A stretch of 64,000 nucleotides of DNA from M3007 sp044226205 (GTDB lineage: Bacteria; Bacteroidota; Bacteroidia; Chitinophagales; Saprospiraceae). The DNA lies in NCBI GenBank assembly GCA_044226205.1, contig JBGAHL010000022.1, positions 24,169 to 88,168 of the forward strand, given 5' to 3'. Below the pieces are notes generated by a model. It saw only the letters and a program-made list of their open reading frames with translations. It was not told the origin of the DNA and searched no databases. The number at the start of each line of letters is the position of its first letter. Within the stretch, counting starts at the first letter, position 1. Of this stretch, positions 23,813-35,797 are shown piece after piece. Both the position numbers and the translations under genes were made by a program.

Positions 23813-26800
23813 ATGCGATTGCTTACCTTTTTGCTGCTCGCAGCTTCTTTTTTCTTCACTCCCAATGCTTTGCAGGCCATCACTTTCGTAGGTGGCTATG
23901 AAGGCAACATCTGGACCGACTACCGGAACTGGGCGCCTCAGCAGGTGCCGGGCGCGGGCGATCTGGCCGACGTTCCGCTTGGCACGGCCGTCTACGTAAA
24001 CGGGCAGATCTCCGTCGGCTCCCTCATCCTCGGCGGCGGCCTGAACAGCGACGGCAACCCGAACTCCAGTCTGACGATCAACTCCAGTTTCAGCTGGACC
24101 AGCGGATCGGTCGGGGTGCCGGTGACCCTCATTCAGGGTTGCTCGGGCCTGTGGCAAGGCTCCCTCGGCATGGGCGCCAACATCACCAATTACGGCCAGG
24201 TCAGCTGCGATGCGAACGTCACCATGAGCTTTTCTTCCATCGTCAATTACGGGGAGTTCGACGTGACGGGCGCCCACACCTTTGGCGTGTATTACTCACC
24301 GGCAAGTTTTGAAAACCACGGTTTGCTGAAAAAACCGTCGATCGATCCTTCCACGTTTTCCATTGGCGTGCTGCTCGCCAATTATGCCGACGGCGACATT
24401 CTGGTGGAAAACGGCGAACTCTACGCTTCCATCCACTGCCAACATTCCGGCGATGTGAATGTGTTGGCCGGAGCCGTATTTCATACCCATACGCTCGATA
24501 TCTACAACCCCGCCACCTTTTCGGGCGGCGGCGCCGTCAGCATCACGGGGAATGGCGCGACGGCCTTTAATACGCTGCCCGTCACTTTCGACAATGCCGA
24601 AACCTCCATGAGCGCCAACGGTATCGGCGGCTCGGGGGCGCTGATTTTTCCGCACCATTTTACGGGTTTGGGCGGCGGCATTCAGGCGCCCGTGACGGTT
24701 AGCCCGACCGGCGTGGTGGATATCAACCCGGGGTCAGGTGTTGGTATCAGCAACAATTTTATCAACAACGGCACTTTCAACATCAACACCAACCTGACAT
24801 TCAGCGCCGGACAACTCGACAACTACGGTACGATTGCGCTCACAGGCGCTTACACGATCGGGGTTTATTACGCTTCGTCAGGGATATTCAATTACGGCAC
24901 GGTGCAAAAAACGGCGGCTTCTTCGGGGCTGTTCAATATGGGTATCCCGCTGCACAACGAAAGCGGCGCACTCCTTTCGGTACTGGCCGGCGAGTTGTAC
25001 TGCGGCGACCTCTACAACGCCGGCGACGTGACGGTAGCCGCCGGCGCCCGGCTCAGTGCGCACGGAACCAACATCTACGACGGCGCCACATTTACCGGCG
25101 CCGGCACCTACCGCAACGAAGGCAACGGCATCTATGCGGCCAATACCGCCAACGTCACGGTGGCCATCGAAGAAGTGGAAATCGCCTCGAATGTAAGTGG
25201 CCCGGGCCCGATCACCTTTACCGGCCATCTGGCTATGAGTAACGGCGGTTTTAACAACAATGTGACCCTCGCGGCCGGCTCGGTAACGGATATGAACAGC
25301 GGGAATATCGGCGTAGGCGGCGGCACCACGACCGTGTACGGCACCCTGAACGTCAATGCGAACTTTACGCTGAGCGGGGGGCAAATCGACAATTATGGCC
25401 TGATGTCGCTCAACGGCCCGTACACGATCGGGATTTACTACGGCACGCCAGGTATTTTCAATCACGGGACCGTCCTGAAACCGGCCGGCTCGGCCGGGAC
25501 CTACAACATGGGCGTCACCCTGACCAATTACGCAGACGGCCAGGTGACGGTTGAAAACGGCGAACTTTATGTCGGCGGCGGCGTGAAAAACCAGGGCAAT
25601 ATCAGTGTGTCGGCAGGGGCAGTCCTGCGCGTCCATTCGCTGGAAGTGTTCGACGGTTCGGGCATTGCCGGCAATGGCACTTTGCATATCCAGGGCAATG
25701 GCCTTTATGCCTCCAATTCGACCGATGTTACCCTCTCGATTGCCACGGTGGAGATGGAATCGGGCTCATACGGCGCGAGTACGATCATCTATTCGGGCAA
25801 TTTTCGCTGGCTTAGCGGCTCCCTCGGTTCCCCCTGGGTTATCGCGGCGGGCGGGGTGCTCGACGTATTGCCGGGCGGCAACCACGGCAATTCGGGGCTC
25901 TTGACCGTGAATGGCACGATGAATGCCGACGACCTGTTTTACAACAACGGAACCTTGCAAAACAACGGCACGGTCAACCTGAACACGACGGGTACCATCG
26001 GCGGGTACGGCCAGTTCAACAACGCGGGTTTTTTGAAAAAAAATCCGGCTGCCGCCAATGTTACCTTTACCCAAAACCTGAATAATACGGGGACAGTACA
26101 AGGCCTGAGCGACAATTTTAACTTTCAGGGCGCCTTTGTCAACAGCGGCGCGGTGGAAGTGTCGGCGGGCGCCGTGGTGCAGGTGGACGGCTACAATTCG
26201 CTGAACAGTTTTGAGGCCGGCGGCAGCATCACGGGGGCGGGCGCCTTTGTTCTGGCAGCCAATATGACGGTGAACAGCGACCAGTCTGTCGGGGTCGCGA
26301 CCTTCGTGCTCGACTATTACTACGGCCTGAGCGGCACGGGCACGCTTAGTTTCGACCAGGTGCTCGACTGGAAAGGCGGCGAGATCGGCAACACCGTTGT
26401 GATGTCGGCCGGCAGTACCCTGAATATACTCGATTCGGGCTTTCCCAAATACCTGAACGGCGCCCTCACGAACAACGGCACGGTGCAATGCCACGCGGAT
26501 ATTTCCGTCGGCAACGCCGCTTTGATCAACAACAACGGCTTGTTCAACCTGAACGAAGGCGCTTCATTCGGCCCTTCCTACGGTTATTCGGGTCAAATGA
26601 ACAACTCGGGCGTTTTGAATAAAAACGGCATGCAAACCCTGCAACTCGGCATATTGCTCAACAACCTGCCCGGGGGCCTGGTGCAAGTCAACGAAGGAAC
26701 ACTGGAGACCGGCAGACTGGACAATGCCGGCGCTGTATTTATCGCCCCTGGCGCCACGCTCGCCGTCAAGGATGGCGCTCATCTCGCAGGCGGCACGCTG

Positions 26801-29800
26801 AGTGGCAGCGGTGTTCTGCATATTTTGGGCACGGGGTGGTACCTCGCCGCGTCGCTGAACAGCAGCGACCTTACGCTCGATATTGAGGGCAACCTCGGCG
26901 GCGCCCCCGACGCGACCCTGACCATCAGCGGCCTGGCCAACTGGATTTCCGGCGAGATCGGCGTTGCAAGCACCGTTGGCGCAGGCGCAACGCTGAATAT
27001 CCAGGGCTACGGCTACCGCACCTTGTCCGCCCAATTGACCAACGAGGGCACGGTCAATCTTTCCAGTTCGTTCATCGCCTACGGCGACATCGTGAACAAC
27101 GGCTTGTTCAACCTGAGTGGCGACGGGGGCAGCTTCTACGGCTCTGCCGATCATTTTTTTACAAACAATGGCACGCTGCACCAGAGCTCTGCGTACAGTT
27201 CGACCATTGGCCTGACGGCAGTCAACAACGGCGCCATCTCCATCGATTCCGCTCCCCTGTTTTTTTACAATGGTTTTGACAACAACAACGTCGTCACGAT
27301 TGCAGCCGGCGCCTCGCTGAATTTGAACGGCGCTTCCAGTTTCAATGCGGGCAGCAGCGTCACGGGAGCAGGCAGTATCGCAACTTCCGGCGGTCTTTCC
27401 CTGGCTGTTAATTTCAGTTTTGAGGGTGAAATGTTCACCCTGTCCGGCGATTTGACCGGCCCCGGCGAGTTGCAAATTGGCAGCGCCATGACCTGGGACG
27501 GCGGCCACATTCAAACCAATGTCGATATCGACGCGGGGGCTACCCTCGTGATCGGCTACAATGGCGGCGGCAATAATTCAAAACAGGTAAAACAGGTCGC
27601 TCCACCCGTCGACCCGACCGAAGCGACCATGGCGCCCGCGCCGACCGCCCTGATGAGCAGCTACGGCCAGATGTTGTCGGCCGTGCTCACCAACAACGGC
27701 ACGGTCGATCAGATGACGGACTACCAGATGAGCGGCGGCAGTTTTATCAATAACGGGCAGTTCAATACCAGTTACGGCGGTATTTACGACGGCGGCAACG
27801 GCGGTACGCTCACCAATAACGGCAACTGGACCCTCGACGGCGATTTTTACTGCTACGTCTCCGCTGCCAACAATGGCGCCTTGAAAGGCAACGCAAACAC
27901 TTTGCTGTTCGATCCTGCCTGGGAAAACAATGGCGCCGTCTCTCCGGGCATGTCGCCGGGCAGTATCCATTTTGCCTATTCATACGAAAATGGCGCGCAA
28001 CTCGATATCGAAGTTGAAAACTCGGACGGCCCCGGTTACGGTCACGATTACGTGGAGGCGCAGGACAACATTCAGCTCTCCGGCAGCCTGAACGTGAGCG
28101 AAACCGGCAGCCCGCTCGATGGCGAATATGTGATTCTGCATTGCAACGGCGGCCCCGGCTGCCTCACGGGCACTTTCCAAAATGCGGATTTACCCGGCGA
28201 TTACACGCTTTCCTACACCGGCAATGAAGTGATTCTGGTCAAAGGCCAGCCGGCTTCCATTTACCCGGCCGATACGCTGGTGTGCGCCGGGAACGGGGTC
28301 ACGCTTACGGTTTCAGCCGGCGAATCCTATCAATGGAGCACAGGCGAAACGACGCAATCGATCCTGGTTTATCCCTATCAGACGCAGACGTACTACGTCA
28401 CCGTCACCAATTCAGGTGGGGGAGGGAGCCTTGGCAGCGCGGTCGTACAGGTGGCGCCGCAGCCTAATCTCTCGGTCGATCCCTGGTATGGTATGGTTTG
28501 TCAGGGTGAAAGCCTGACCATTACAGCGTACACGGATGCTGCTTCCTTTGAATGGAGTACGGGAGAAACAGGTTCGTCCATTACGGTCAGCCCCGACACC
28601 GACACCAACTACTACGTCACGGTGACCAATGTTGCCGGTTGTACCAACAGCGGCGGCTCCACGGTTTATGCCAATCCCAACCCGCCCGCGACCCCTGTTA
28701 TTACGGGCGTCCCCGCATCGATTTGCCAAAATGACTACGACATTTACCTGCCGACTTATCAGGATGGTATCTCGGGCTACTGGACTGGCCCGGGGGTGTA
28801 CTTCGGCTATTACTTTTCTCCGTACGGATTGCTGGGGCCGCAAATACTGACCTTTACGCCCTACTCGGGCCAATGTGCGCTGCCTGCCGAATGGGTGATT
28901 GAAGTGACCGGCGGCGTGTACTACGAAGATGCCGACGGGGATGGCTACGGCAATTCCGCCGTGTCGCAAAATACCTGCACGCAGCCCGCCGGTTATGTCG
29001 CCGACAACACGGATTGCAACGACAGCAACCCCGACCAGCACCCTGGCGCCACGGAAATTTGCAACGGTGTCGACGATAATTGCGATGGGCAGATCGATGA
29101 AGCGCTCGGTTCGATGTGGTACGCTGATACCGACGGCGACGGCTACGGAGATCCCGCCAATTCGCAAACCGCTTGCACGGCCCCCGCGGGCTATGTGTCC
29201 GACAACACGGATTGCAACGATGGCAATGCCGCCGTGCACCCCGGCGCAACGGAATTGTGCAACAACCTCGATGACAATTGTGATGGTCAGATTGACGAAG
29301 GGGTGCAAACCACTTTCTACGCCGATGCCGACGGCGACGGCTATGGCAACCCTGCCGTGTCTATGCAGGCTTGCACGGCCCCCGCGGGTTATGTACCCGA
29401 CAACACAGACTGCAACGATGGCAATGCGGCCATCCACCCCGGCGCGACGGAAGTGTGCAACGGCCTCGATGACGATTGTAACGGCCAGGTTGACGAAGGG
29501 GTGCAAACCACCTTCTACGCCGATGCCGACGGCGACGGCTACGGCAATGCTGCCGTGTCCATGCAGGCTTGTGTCGCCCCGGCGGGTTATGTGTCCGACC
29601 CTACGGATTGCAACGACGGCAACGCGGCCATCCACCCCGGCGCCCCCGAAGTTTGCAACAACCTGGACGATAATTGCGACGGGCAAATTGATGAAGGACT
29701 GGGCGTAAGCTGGTACCTCGATGTGGATGGCGACGGTTATGGCGGCACTGCCTACATCCTTGTCGCTTGCATGCAACCCGACGGCTACGCGGCTGCGGGC

Positions 29801-32153
29801 GATGATTGCGACGACAACAACCCAAACGTACACCCCGGGCTGCCCGAAGTGTGCAACGGCCTCGACGATGATTGCGACGGCCTGATCGACGATGCCGACC
29901 CGGATGTCACCGGCCAGCCAGTGTGGTATGCCGATGCGGACGGCGATGGTTTTGGCAATGCCGCGGCAACGGTTTTGGCTTGTTCCCAGCCTGCCGGTTA
30001 CGTGCCCGACCATACGGATTGCAACGACAATGATGCGGAGATCTACCCCGGCGCGCCGGAACGCTGCAACGGCCTCGACGACGATTGCGACGGCCAGATC
30101 GATGAAGGCGTGCAAACAATCTTCTACGCCGATGCCGACGGCGACGGCTATGGCAACCCTGCCATCTCCATGCTGGCCTGCACGGCTCCTGCCGGTTTTG
30201 TGTCCGACAATACGGACTGCAATGATGCAAACAGCGCCATTTTCCCGGGGGCTGTGGAACTATGCAATGGCCTGGACGATGATTGTGACGGCCAGATTGA
30301 CGAAAACCTGGGCCTTGCCTGGTACGCCGATGCCGACGGAGATGGCTATGGCAACCCGTCCAACAGCACGACGGCTTGCACTGCTCCGGCGGGTTATGTG
30401 GCAAATAACACGGATTGTGACGACTCGAACGCAGCCATACATCCCGGCGCCCTGGAGTTGTGCAACGGCCTGGACGACGATTGCGACGGCCTTATCGACG
30501 AAGGTGGTCTTTGTGATCAGGATGGCGACGGCTACACCTCGGGGCAGGGCGATTGCGACGACACGAATGCCGCCATCCACCCAGGCGCTCCCGAGCTGTG
30601 CGACGGCCTCGACAACGATTGCGATGGCCTGACGGATGAAAACGGCATTGTCATCGATCCTGTTCTCGTAACCAACATCGCTTGCGCAGGCGGCAATAGC
30701 GGCGCGATCAATATCGAGGTGTCGGGTGGCGCCCCGCCCTACGTCTATCATTGGTCAAACGGCAAAACCACGCAGGATATCAGTAACCTGCCTGCCGGCG
30801 CCTACACCGTGACCGTCACGGGCGGCGGATGCGGCGCCACGGCTTCGGCCACCGTCAACCCGAGACTCCGCCTCGTCACCACCAAAACCAACGTAGTCTG
30901 CAATGGCGGTAACGACGGTACGGCGACCGCGGTAATCACTGGCGGCACAGCGCCCTACAATGTGTTGTGGAGCAACGGCGCGACGACCAACACCATCGAA
31001 AACCTCTCCCCGGGGTACTACATCGTCGTCGTGTCGGATGCAACGGGCTGTGTGCGTACGGCGACGGTTTACATCGGCCAACCGCCTGCTATCGGGATTT
31101 CCGGCCTGATCCAGCAGGTAAGTTGTAACGGCGACAACAACGGCGCCATCGACATCTCGCTCAGCAACGGAACGGCCCCGTTCACCTATTTGTGGACCGA
31201 CGGCGCGACAACCGGCGACCGCGGCGGATTGGCCGCCGGCACGTACGGCCTCACCGTGACCGATGCCAACGGCTGTTCGCGCCAGAAATCTTTCACCGTG
31301 ACCCAGCCCTCGGCGCTGACCCTGAGTTTTGTCATACAAAATGTCGACTGCAACGGCGCTTCCAACGGCGAATTGAAAGCGACAGCCGGCGGCGGAACAA
31401 AACTGCCGCTGTCCAGCCTCTGCAATGGCGAACGCTACTGCTACAACTGGAGCAACGGCGCCAATACCCGTACGATCAGCGGCCTCGCTCCCGGGGTTTA
31501 CACGGTCACCGTGACCGACGCGAATGGCTGTTCGATCGTTGGTACGGCAAGTGTGACAGAGCCTGCTCCGCTGCTCATTGCAGGCATCAATCAGGAGTTG
31601 TTGTCCAACGGCAAATATCGACTCACCGTGAGCGCCACGGGCGGGACTACGCCTTACAAATACAAACGCAGCCCGGGCGGCGGTTTTCAGTCGTCCAACG
31701 TGTTCAACAATGTTCCAGTAGGCAGCTATGTCGTCACCGTGCGCGACAAAAACGGCTGCGAGAGCAGCGTGTCGATCAATGTCCCGACAGGCGGCGGCTC
31801 GCGTGAGCAGGTCATTGCTTCAAACGGCCAGGCTGTGCCCTCGGGAGACGTACCTGAATCCGCAGGGCGTGAGGCTGATCTTCACCTGGCCTTCACCCTT
31901 TACCCCAACCCGGCCGACAAGCTGTGTTACCTGCGCGCCGGGCAGTCTTTCGAACAAGGCAGGGTCCTTGTCACGGATGCCGGCGGTCGCCTNNNNNNNN
32001 NCCGGCGGTCGCCTCGTACTCGAACAGGAACTGGACCCCAAGCAGGATATTTATGTTTTCGACCTGTCTGGCTGGTCGGCCGGCTTGTACTGGATGCGCC
32101 TCGAAACCGACGGCGAAACCACGGTCAGGCGTCTGTTGGTGATGCGCAATTAA
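23813..32153 (+). CDS. Giant T9SS adhesin: beta-helix, MopE and SprB repeats
   Basis: After removal of an assembly duplication at 31980-32014 the product is 2,772 residues. Order: signal peptide (to about 23); about 1,400 residues of Asn/Gly-rich strand repeats (NNGTxN, DNYGxIxLxGxYTIGVYY) that read as a beta-helix; an Ig-like cell-adhesion segment (about 1480-1700). Then come nine MopE-type acidic repeats (about 1700-2280; DCNDxNxxIHPGAxExCNGLDDxCDGxIDE) with DADGDGYG loops that look calcium-binding. About five SprB-type repeats follow (about 2281-2660; WSNGxxTxxIxxLxxGxYTVTVTDxxGC). A type A T9SS signal (FTLYPNPADK to VMRN) ends it. Likely a surface or matrix adhesin. It has its own terminator. 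Confidence 0.88.
31980..32014. other. Assembly join with unmerged 13-bp overlap
   Basis: CCGGCGGTCGCCT at 31980-31992 is repeated exactly at 32002-32014, with nine N between. Collapsing the overlap removes 22 bases and restores one reading frame through the T9SS C-terminal domain. The apparent frameshift and alternative stop at 32167 are therefore artefacts. Confidence 0.93.
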
Positions 32154-32187
32154 CGCTGTTGAAATAAGCGTCGCTTCATCTGGTATC

Positions 32188-32258
32188 ACGCGGAGCGGCA
32201 AGGCTAAAAAGGGACTTTCTCCCTTCCCAAAGCCTTGCTGTTTCGCGTGGTTTTTTTT
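32188..32258 (+). terminator. Compound terminator after the giant adhesin
   Basis: An outer stem (ACGCG/CGCGT and GCAAGGCT/AGCCTTGC) encloses an inner AAGGGA-CTTTC-TCCCTT hairpin and is followed by eight T residues (32251-32258). It lies 35 bp after the corrected stop. Confidence 0.85.
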
Positions 32259-32305
32259 GCCCCAACGGGAACTGCTCTGCCAGCCCGGGGTTCCCTTCAA
32301 AAGCC

Positions 32306-32313
32306 TACCTTTG
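32306..32313 (+). promoter_or_regulatory. -7 box of the M14 peptidase gene
   Basis: A perfect TACCTTTG lies 28 nt upstream of the ATG, just after the preceding terminator. No TTG at the usual -33 distance is evident. Confidence 0.6.
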
Positions 32314-32341
32314 GCCTGCCAGACAAACTCCCCTGACGAAA

Positions 32342-34141
32342 ATGCGCTATCCAAACATTGCCGTACGGAGCGTTGCGTTCCTGCCGCTGCTCTTGTTTCT
32401 GCTGTTGCCACTTTCCTGCTCCCGCCATTTACAACGCCAAGCTATGTCCGATTTTAAAATTCCGTTCGAAACCAACCCCAACCAGACCCTTACCTACGCC
32501 GAGGCCATTGCCTGTTATGAAAAAATGGCCGCTGCGCACCCCGACATGTTGCACCTCGAAACGGTCGGCATGACCGATGCCGGCCTGCCCCTGCACGTGG
32601 CAGTCGTGTCGCACGACGGCGTGTTCGACCCGGTAAAAATTCGCCAGTCGGGCCGCCGTATCGTATTGATCAACAATGGCATACACCCCGGTGAGCCGGA
32701 GGGCATCGATGCCACGATCATGATGCTGCGCGACCTGCTCAACGAGCCCGGCCGCCAGAAAGTGCTCGAACACCTGGTGCTGGTGGTCATCCCGGTGTAC
32801 AACATCGACGGCTGCCTCAACCGCAATTCGTACACCCGCGCCAACCAGGACGGCCCCGAGTCGTACGGCTTTCGCGGCAATGCGCGCAACTACGACCTCA
32901 ACCGCGATTTCGTTAAATGCGACTCGCACAACGCCCGCAGTTTTAACCAGGTTTTCCAGACCTGGATGCCCGATATTTTTGTGGACAACCACACTTCCAA
33001 CGGCGCTGATTATCAATACACCATGACCCTGATCGCCACCCAGCACGACAAACTGGAAGCGCCGCTGGGCGAGTTTTTACAAAAAACAATGTCGCCCTGG
33101 CTGTATGCCGAAATGGCGCGCCGGGGCTGGGAAATGATCCCGTACGTGGACGGTCCGGGCGATACGCCCGACCAGGGGATCAGCGATTTTTGCGACTACG
33201 GCCGCTACTCGACTGGCTACGCGGCCATGTGGAACACCATCGGATTCATGCCCGAAACCCACATGCTCAAACCCTTCGCCGACCGCCTGCACAGCACCCG
33301 GGCTTTTATGGAAACGGTCATTCAGTTTGTCGCCGAACATGCCGCCGAGATTCGGACGGCGCGCGAAGCGGCCTGGAAAATCACCCTCGACAAACCAACT
33401 TTCGTGCTCGACTGGAAAGCCGATCTCGACCACATCGATTCCATCGAATTCAAGGGCTACGCCGCGAAGTACAAACCTTCGGCGGTGAGCGGTCTGCCTC
33501 GCCTTTGGTACGACCGAAGCGAGCCTTACACCAAAAAAATTCCCTACTACAACCATTTCGTGCCCTCGCTTTCGGTACAAAAACCGGTGGCTTACATCAT
33601 TCCGGCGGCCTGGGATCTGGTTTTGCAGCGCCTCGAACTCAACGGCGTGCAAATGAAACGGCTCAGCGCCGATGTGGAACTGGAGGTGGAAGGCTACCGG
33701 CTTGGCGAGTTCCAGACCCGAAACGCCTGGGAAGGTCATTATTTCCACTATGGCCTCAAAGTGGAGACCCGCACGGAAAAACGGCGCTTTCACGCCGGCG
33801 ACTACGTGGTGTACTGCAACCAGCCCGCCAACCGCTACCTGCTCGAAACGCTGGAGCCACAGGCGCCCGATTCCTGGTTTGCCTGGAACTTCTTCGATGC
33901 TGTGCTGATGCAGAAGGAATATTTTTCCGCCTATGTTTTTGAAGACCTGGCCGCGGAATTTTTAAAGGAAAACCCGGCGGTGAGAGCGGAACTGGAGCAG
34001 AAAAAAGCGACCGACGCCGCTTTCGCAGCCGACGCTTCGGCCCAGCTCGACTGGGTGTACCGCCACTCGCCCTGGTACGAGCCCTCGCACCGGGTTTACC
34101 CCGTGGCGCGACTCATGAAAACGGTTCAACTTCCGCTTTGA
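32342..34141 (+). CDS. M14-family zinc carboxypeptidase, lipoprotein
   Basis: This 599-residue protein has an N-terminal lipoprotein signal (LLPLSCS, Cys26). The catalytic domain shows HPGEPEG with zinc ligands His115 and Glu118, the RGNARNYDLNRDF block with the substrate-carboxylate Asn-Arg pair, the third zinc ligand His217 in VDNHTSNG, and the likely general base Glu306 in MPETHMLKP. A C-terminal about 250 residues carry no recognised motif. It is likely anchored in the periplasm or outer membrane and trims peptides; exact specificity is unknown. It sits alone between terminator and promoter signals. Confidence 0.9.
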   Translation: MRYPNIAVRSVAFLPLLLFLLLPLSCSRHLQRQAMSDFKIPFETNPNQTLTYAEAIACYEKMAAAHPDMLHLETVGMTDAGLPLHVAVVSHDGVFDPVKIRQSGRRIVLINNGIHPGEPEGIDATIMMLRDLLNEPGRQKVLEHLVLVVIPVYNIDGCLNRNSYTRANQDGPESYGFRGNARNYDLNRDFVKCDSHNARSFNQVFQTWMPDIFVDNHTSNGADYQYTMTLIATQHDKLEAPLGEFLQKTMSPWLYAEMARRGWEMIPYVDGPGDTPDQGISDFCDYGRYSTGYAAMWNTIGFMPETHMLKPFADRLHSTRAFMETVIQFVAEHAAEIRTAREAAWKITLDKPTFVLDWKADLDHIDSIEFKGYAAKYKPSAVSGLPRLWYDRSEPYTKKIPYYNHFVPSLSVQKPVAYIIPAAWDLVLQRLELNGVQMKRLSADVELEVEGYRLGEFQTRNAWEGHYFHYGLKVETRTEKRRFHAGDYVVYCNQPANRYLLETLEPQAPDSWFAWNFFDAVLMQKEYFSAYVFEDLAAEFLKENPAVRAELEQKKATDAAFAADASAQLDWVYRHSPWYEPSHRVYPVARLMKTVQLPL

Positions 34142-34289
34142 GCACTTTCGGCCGACCCGAATTTTTGTTCTTTTCATCTGCCGATTTTTATCCTTCATAT
34201 AAAATAAACCGCCGGCTGTCGCCGGGCCCTGTAACCTTGTGCCCGTGAAAATGAATCCGATGGCCCGGTCCATTAACTTTTCTTTCTGT

Positions 34290-35735
34290 ATGAAACGTTT
34301 GGTGAAATCCACCGCACTTTCCGCCCTCCTTGTGGGCCTGGCTTTTGGTGCCCGCGCCCAGGAAGTATGGTCGCTTGAAAAATGCATTCAGTATGCCCGC
34401 GACAACAACCTGACGGTCAGACAGGCCGAGGCGAGCGTCCGGACAGCCCAGCTCAGCGAAAGCCAGGCCAAGGCTGCCCGACTGCCCAACGTAAGCGGCT
34501 CGCTCAGCGCCGGCGAAAACTTCGGGCGTACGATCGACCCCACGACCAACGCGTTCAGCACTGTGGCCATTGGCCAGAGCAGCGTGGGCCTCAATGCCGG
34601 CATGCCCCTTTTTGCCGGCGGCCAGATCCACCACTCCGTCAAACAGGCCGGCTGGAACCGCATGGCGGCCGAAACCGACGTCATGCAGACGGTCAATACG
34701 CTTTCCCTGCAAGTCGCACAGGCTTACCTCACGATCCTGCTCAATCAGGAACAACTGGAAAGCGCCGAAAACCGGCTGGCACAAAGCAATCGGCAGCTCG
34801 ACGCCACCCTCAAACTGATCGACGCCGGCAGCACCCCGCGCGCCGAACGCTACACTATCGACGCGCAAATCGCACGCGAAGAACAAGCCGTGGTGGTGGC
34901 CCGGAATAATCTCGAACTGGCTTACCTCAACCTCAAACAATTGCTCCAGCTCGAACCCGACTTCGACCTGCAGGTCGAACGCCCGGCATTTGAAATCCCC
35001 GGCGATGCCAACCCGGACGTGTTGTCGCTAAGCCCCGTTTACGAACAGGCGCTCAACACACAACCCTCGGTGCGCAGTACGGAATACCGCATCCAAGCGG
35101 CAGAAGAGGGGATAAAAGTGGCTCGCGCGAGCTACTGGCCCACCATCTCGCTGGGCGCCAACCTCAACAGCTATTATTCGACCGCTTATCAAAAAGCGAC
35201 CATTACGAGAGGGCCCGACGAGAAAGTCACGCAGGATGTGGAGTTTGGCGGTCAGATCGTACAGATAGGGTTTTTCCAGCCAACTTATACCACCACGCTG
35301 TCCGATGTGTCCTATTTTACCCAGCTGGACCAAAACTTCGGCCAGGGCGTCGGGCTCAGCGTCAATATTCCGATCTACCAGAACGGCCGCACCCGTCTGG
35401 GCGTGGAGCAGGCTCGGCTGGGTGTGATCAATGCACAATTGCAGGACAATCAGACCCGCCAGCAACTCAAAAACGATATTCAAACGGCTATTGCCAATGC
35501 CCGTTCGGCACGCCTCCAAATGGTAGCCGCTCAAAAAACGGTCGATGCAACCCGTATCGCGTATGAAAATACCGAGAAACGCCATGCCCTTGGCGCGGTC
35601 AACACGCTTGAACTGACGACCGCCAAAAACAACTACGACATTGCCGAAAACGACCTCATCGTCGCCAAATACGATTACCTCTTCCGCCTGAAGATCCTTG
35701 ATTTTTATCAGGGAAAGGCACTTGGACTTAAATAA
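34290..35735 (+). CDS. TolC-family outer-membrane efflux protein
   Basis: This 481-residue protein has a signal peptide (MKRLVKSTALSALLVGLAFGARAQ). Two repeats follow, each with long coiled helices and short barrel strands: VWSLEKCIQYARDNNLTVRQAEASVRTAQL and its second-half counterpart PSVRSTEYRIQAAEEGIKVARASYWPTISLGAN. It forms the outer-membrane channel of a tripartite pump with the HlyD-type protein encoded 62 bp downstream. The inner-membrane pump component is not next to them. In-frame ATGs at 34251 and 34260 are less likely since they precede the signal peptide. A 7/8 -7 box (TAACCTTG, 34232) is upstream. Confidence 0.9.
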   Translation: MKRLVKSTALSALLVGLAFGARAQEVWSLEKCIQYARDNNLTVRQAEASVRTAQLSESQAKAARLPNVSGSLSAGENFGRTIDPTTNAFSTVAIGQSSVGLNAGMPLFAGGQIHHSVKQAGWNRMAAETDVMQTVNTLSLQVAQAYLTILLNQEQLESAENRLAQSNRQLDATLKLIDAGSTPRAERYTIDAQIAREEQAVVVARNNLELAYLNLKQLLQLEPDFDLQVERPAFEIPGDANPDVLSLSPVYEQALNTQPSVRSTEYRIQAAEEGIKVARASYWPTISLGANLNSYYSTAYQKATITRGPDEKVTQDVEFGGQIVQIGFFQPTYTTTLSDVSYFTQLDQNFGQGVGLSVNIPIYQNGRTRLGVEQARLGVINAQLQDNQTRQQLKNDIQTAIANARSARLQMVAAQKTVDATRIAYENTEKRHALGAVNTLELTTAKNNYDIAENDLIVAKYDYLFRLKILDFYQGKALGLK

Positions 35736-35797
35736 CCAGTCCGGGTTCAAATGCCCCCTTATCCATCGCCACACGTCAACCAACAATTTTGAATACC

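Noticed and set aside
28412..30115. 567-residue minus-strand frame under the MopE repeats
   Set aside because: It mirrors the acidic repeats in codon register; low-complexity product with no start signal.
31980..32167. Authentic frameshift or pseudogene at the end of the giant adhesin
   Set aside because: The duplicated 13 bp around the N run explains the shift exactly.
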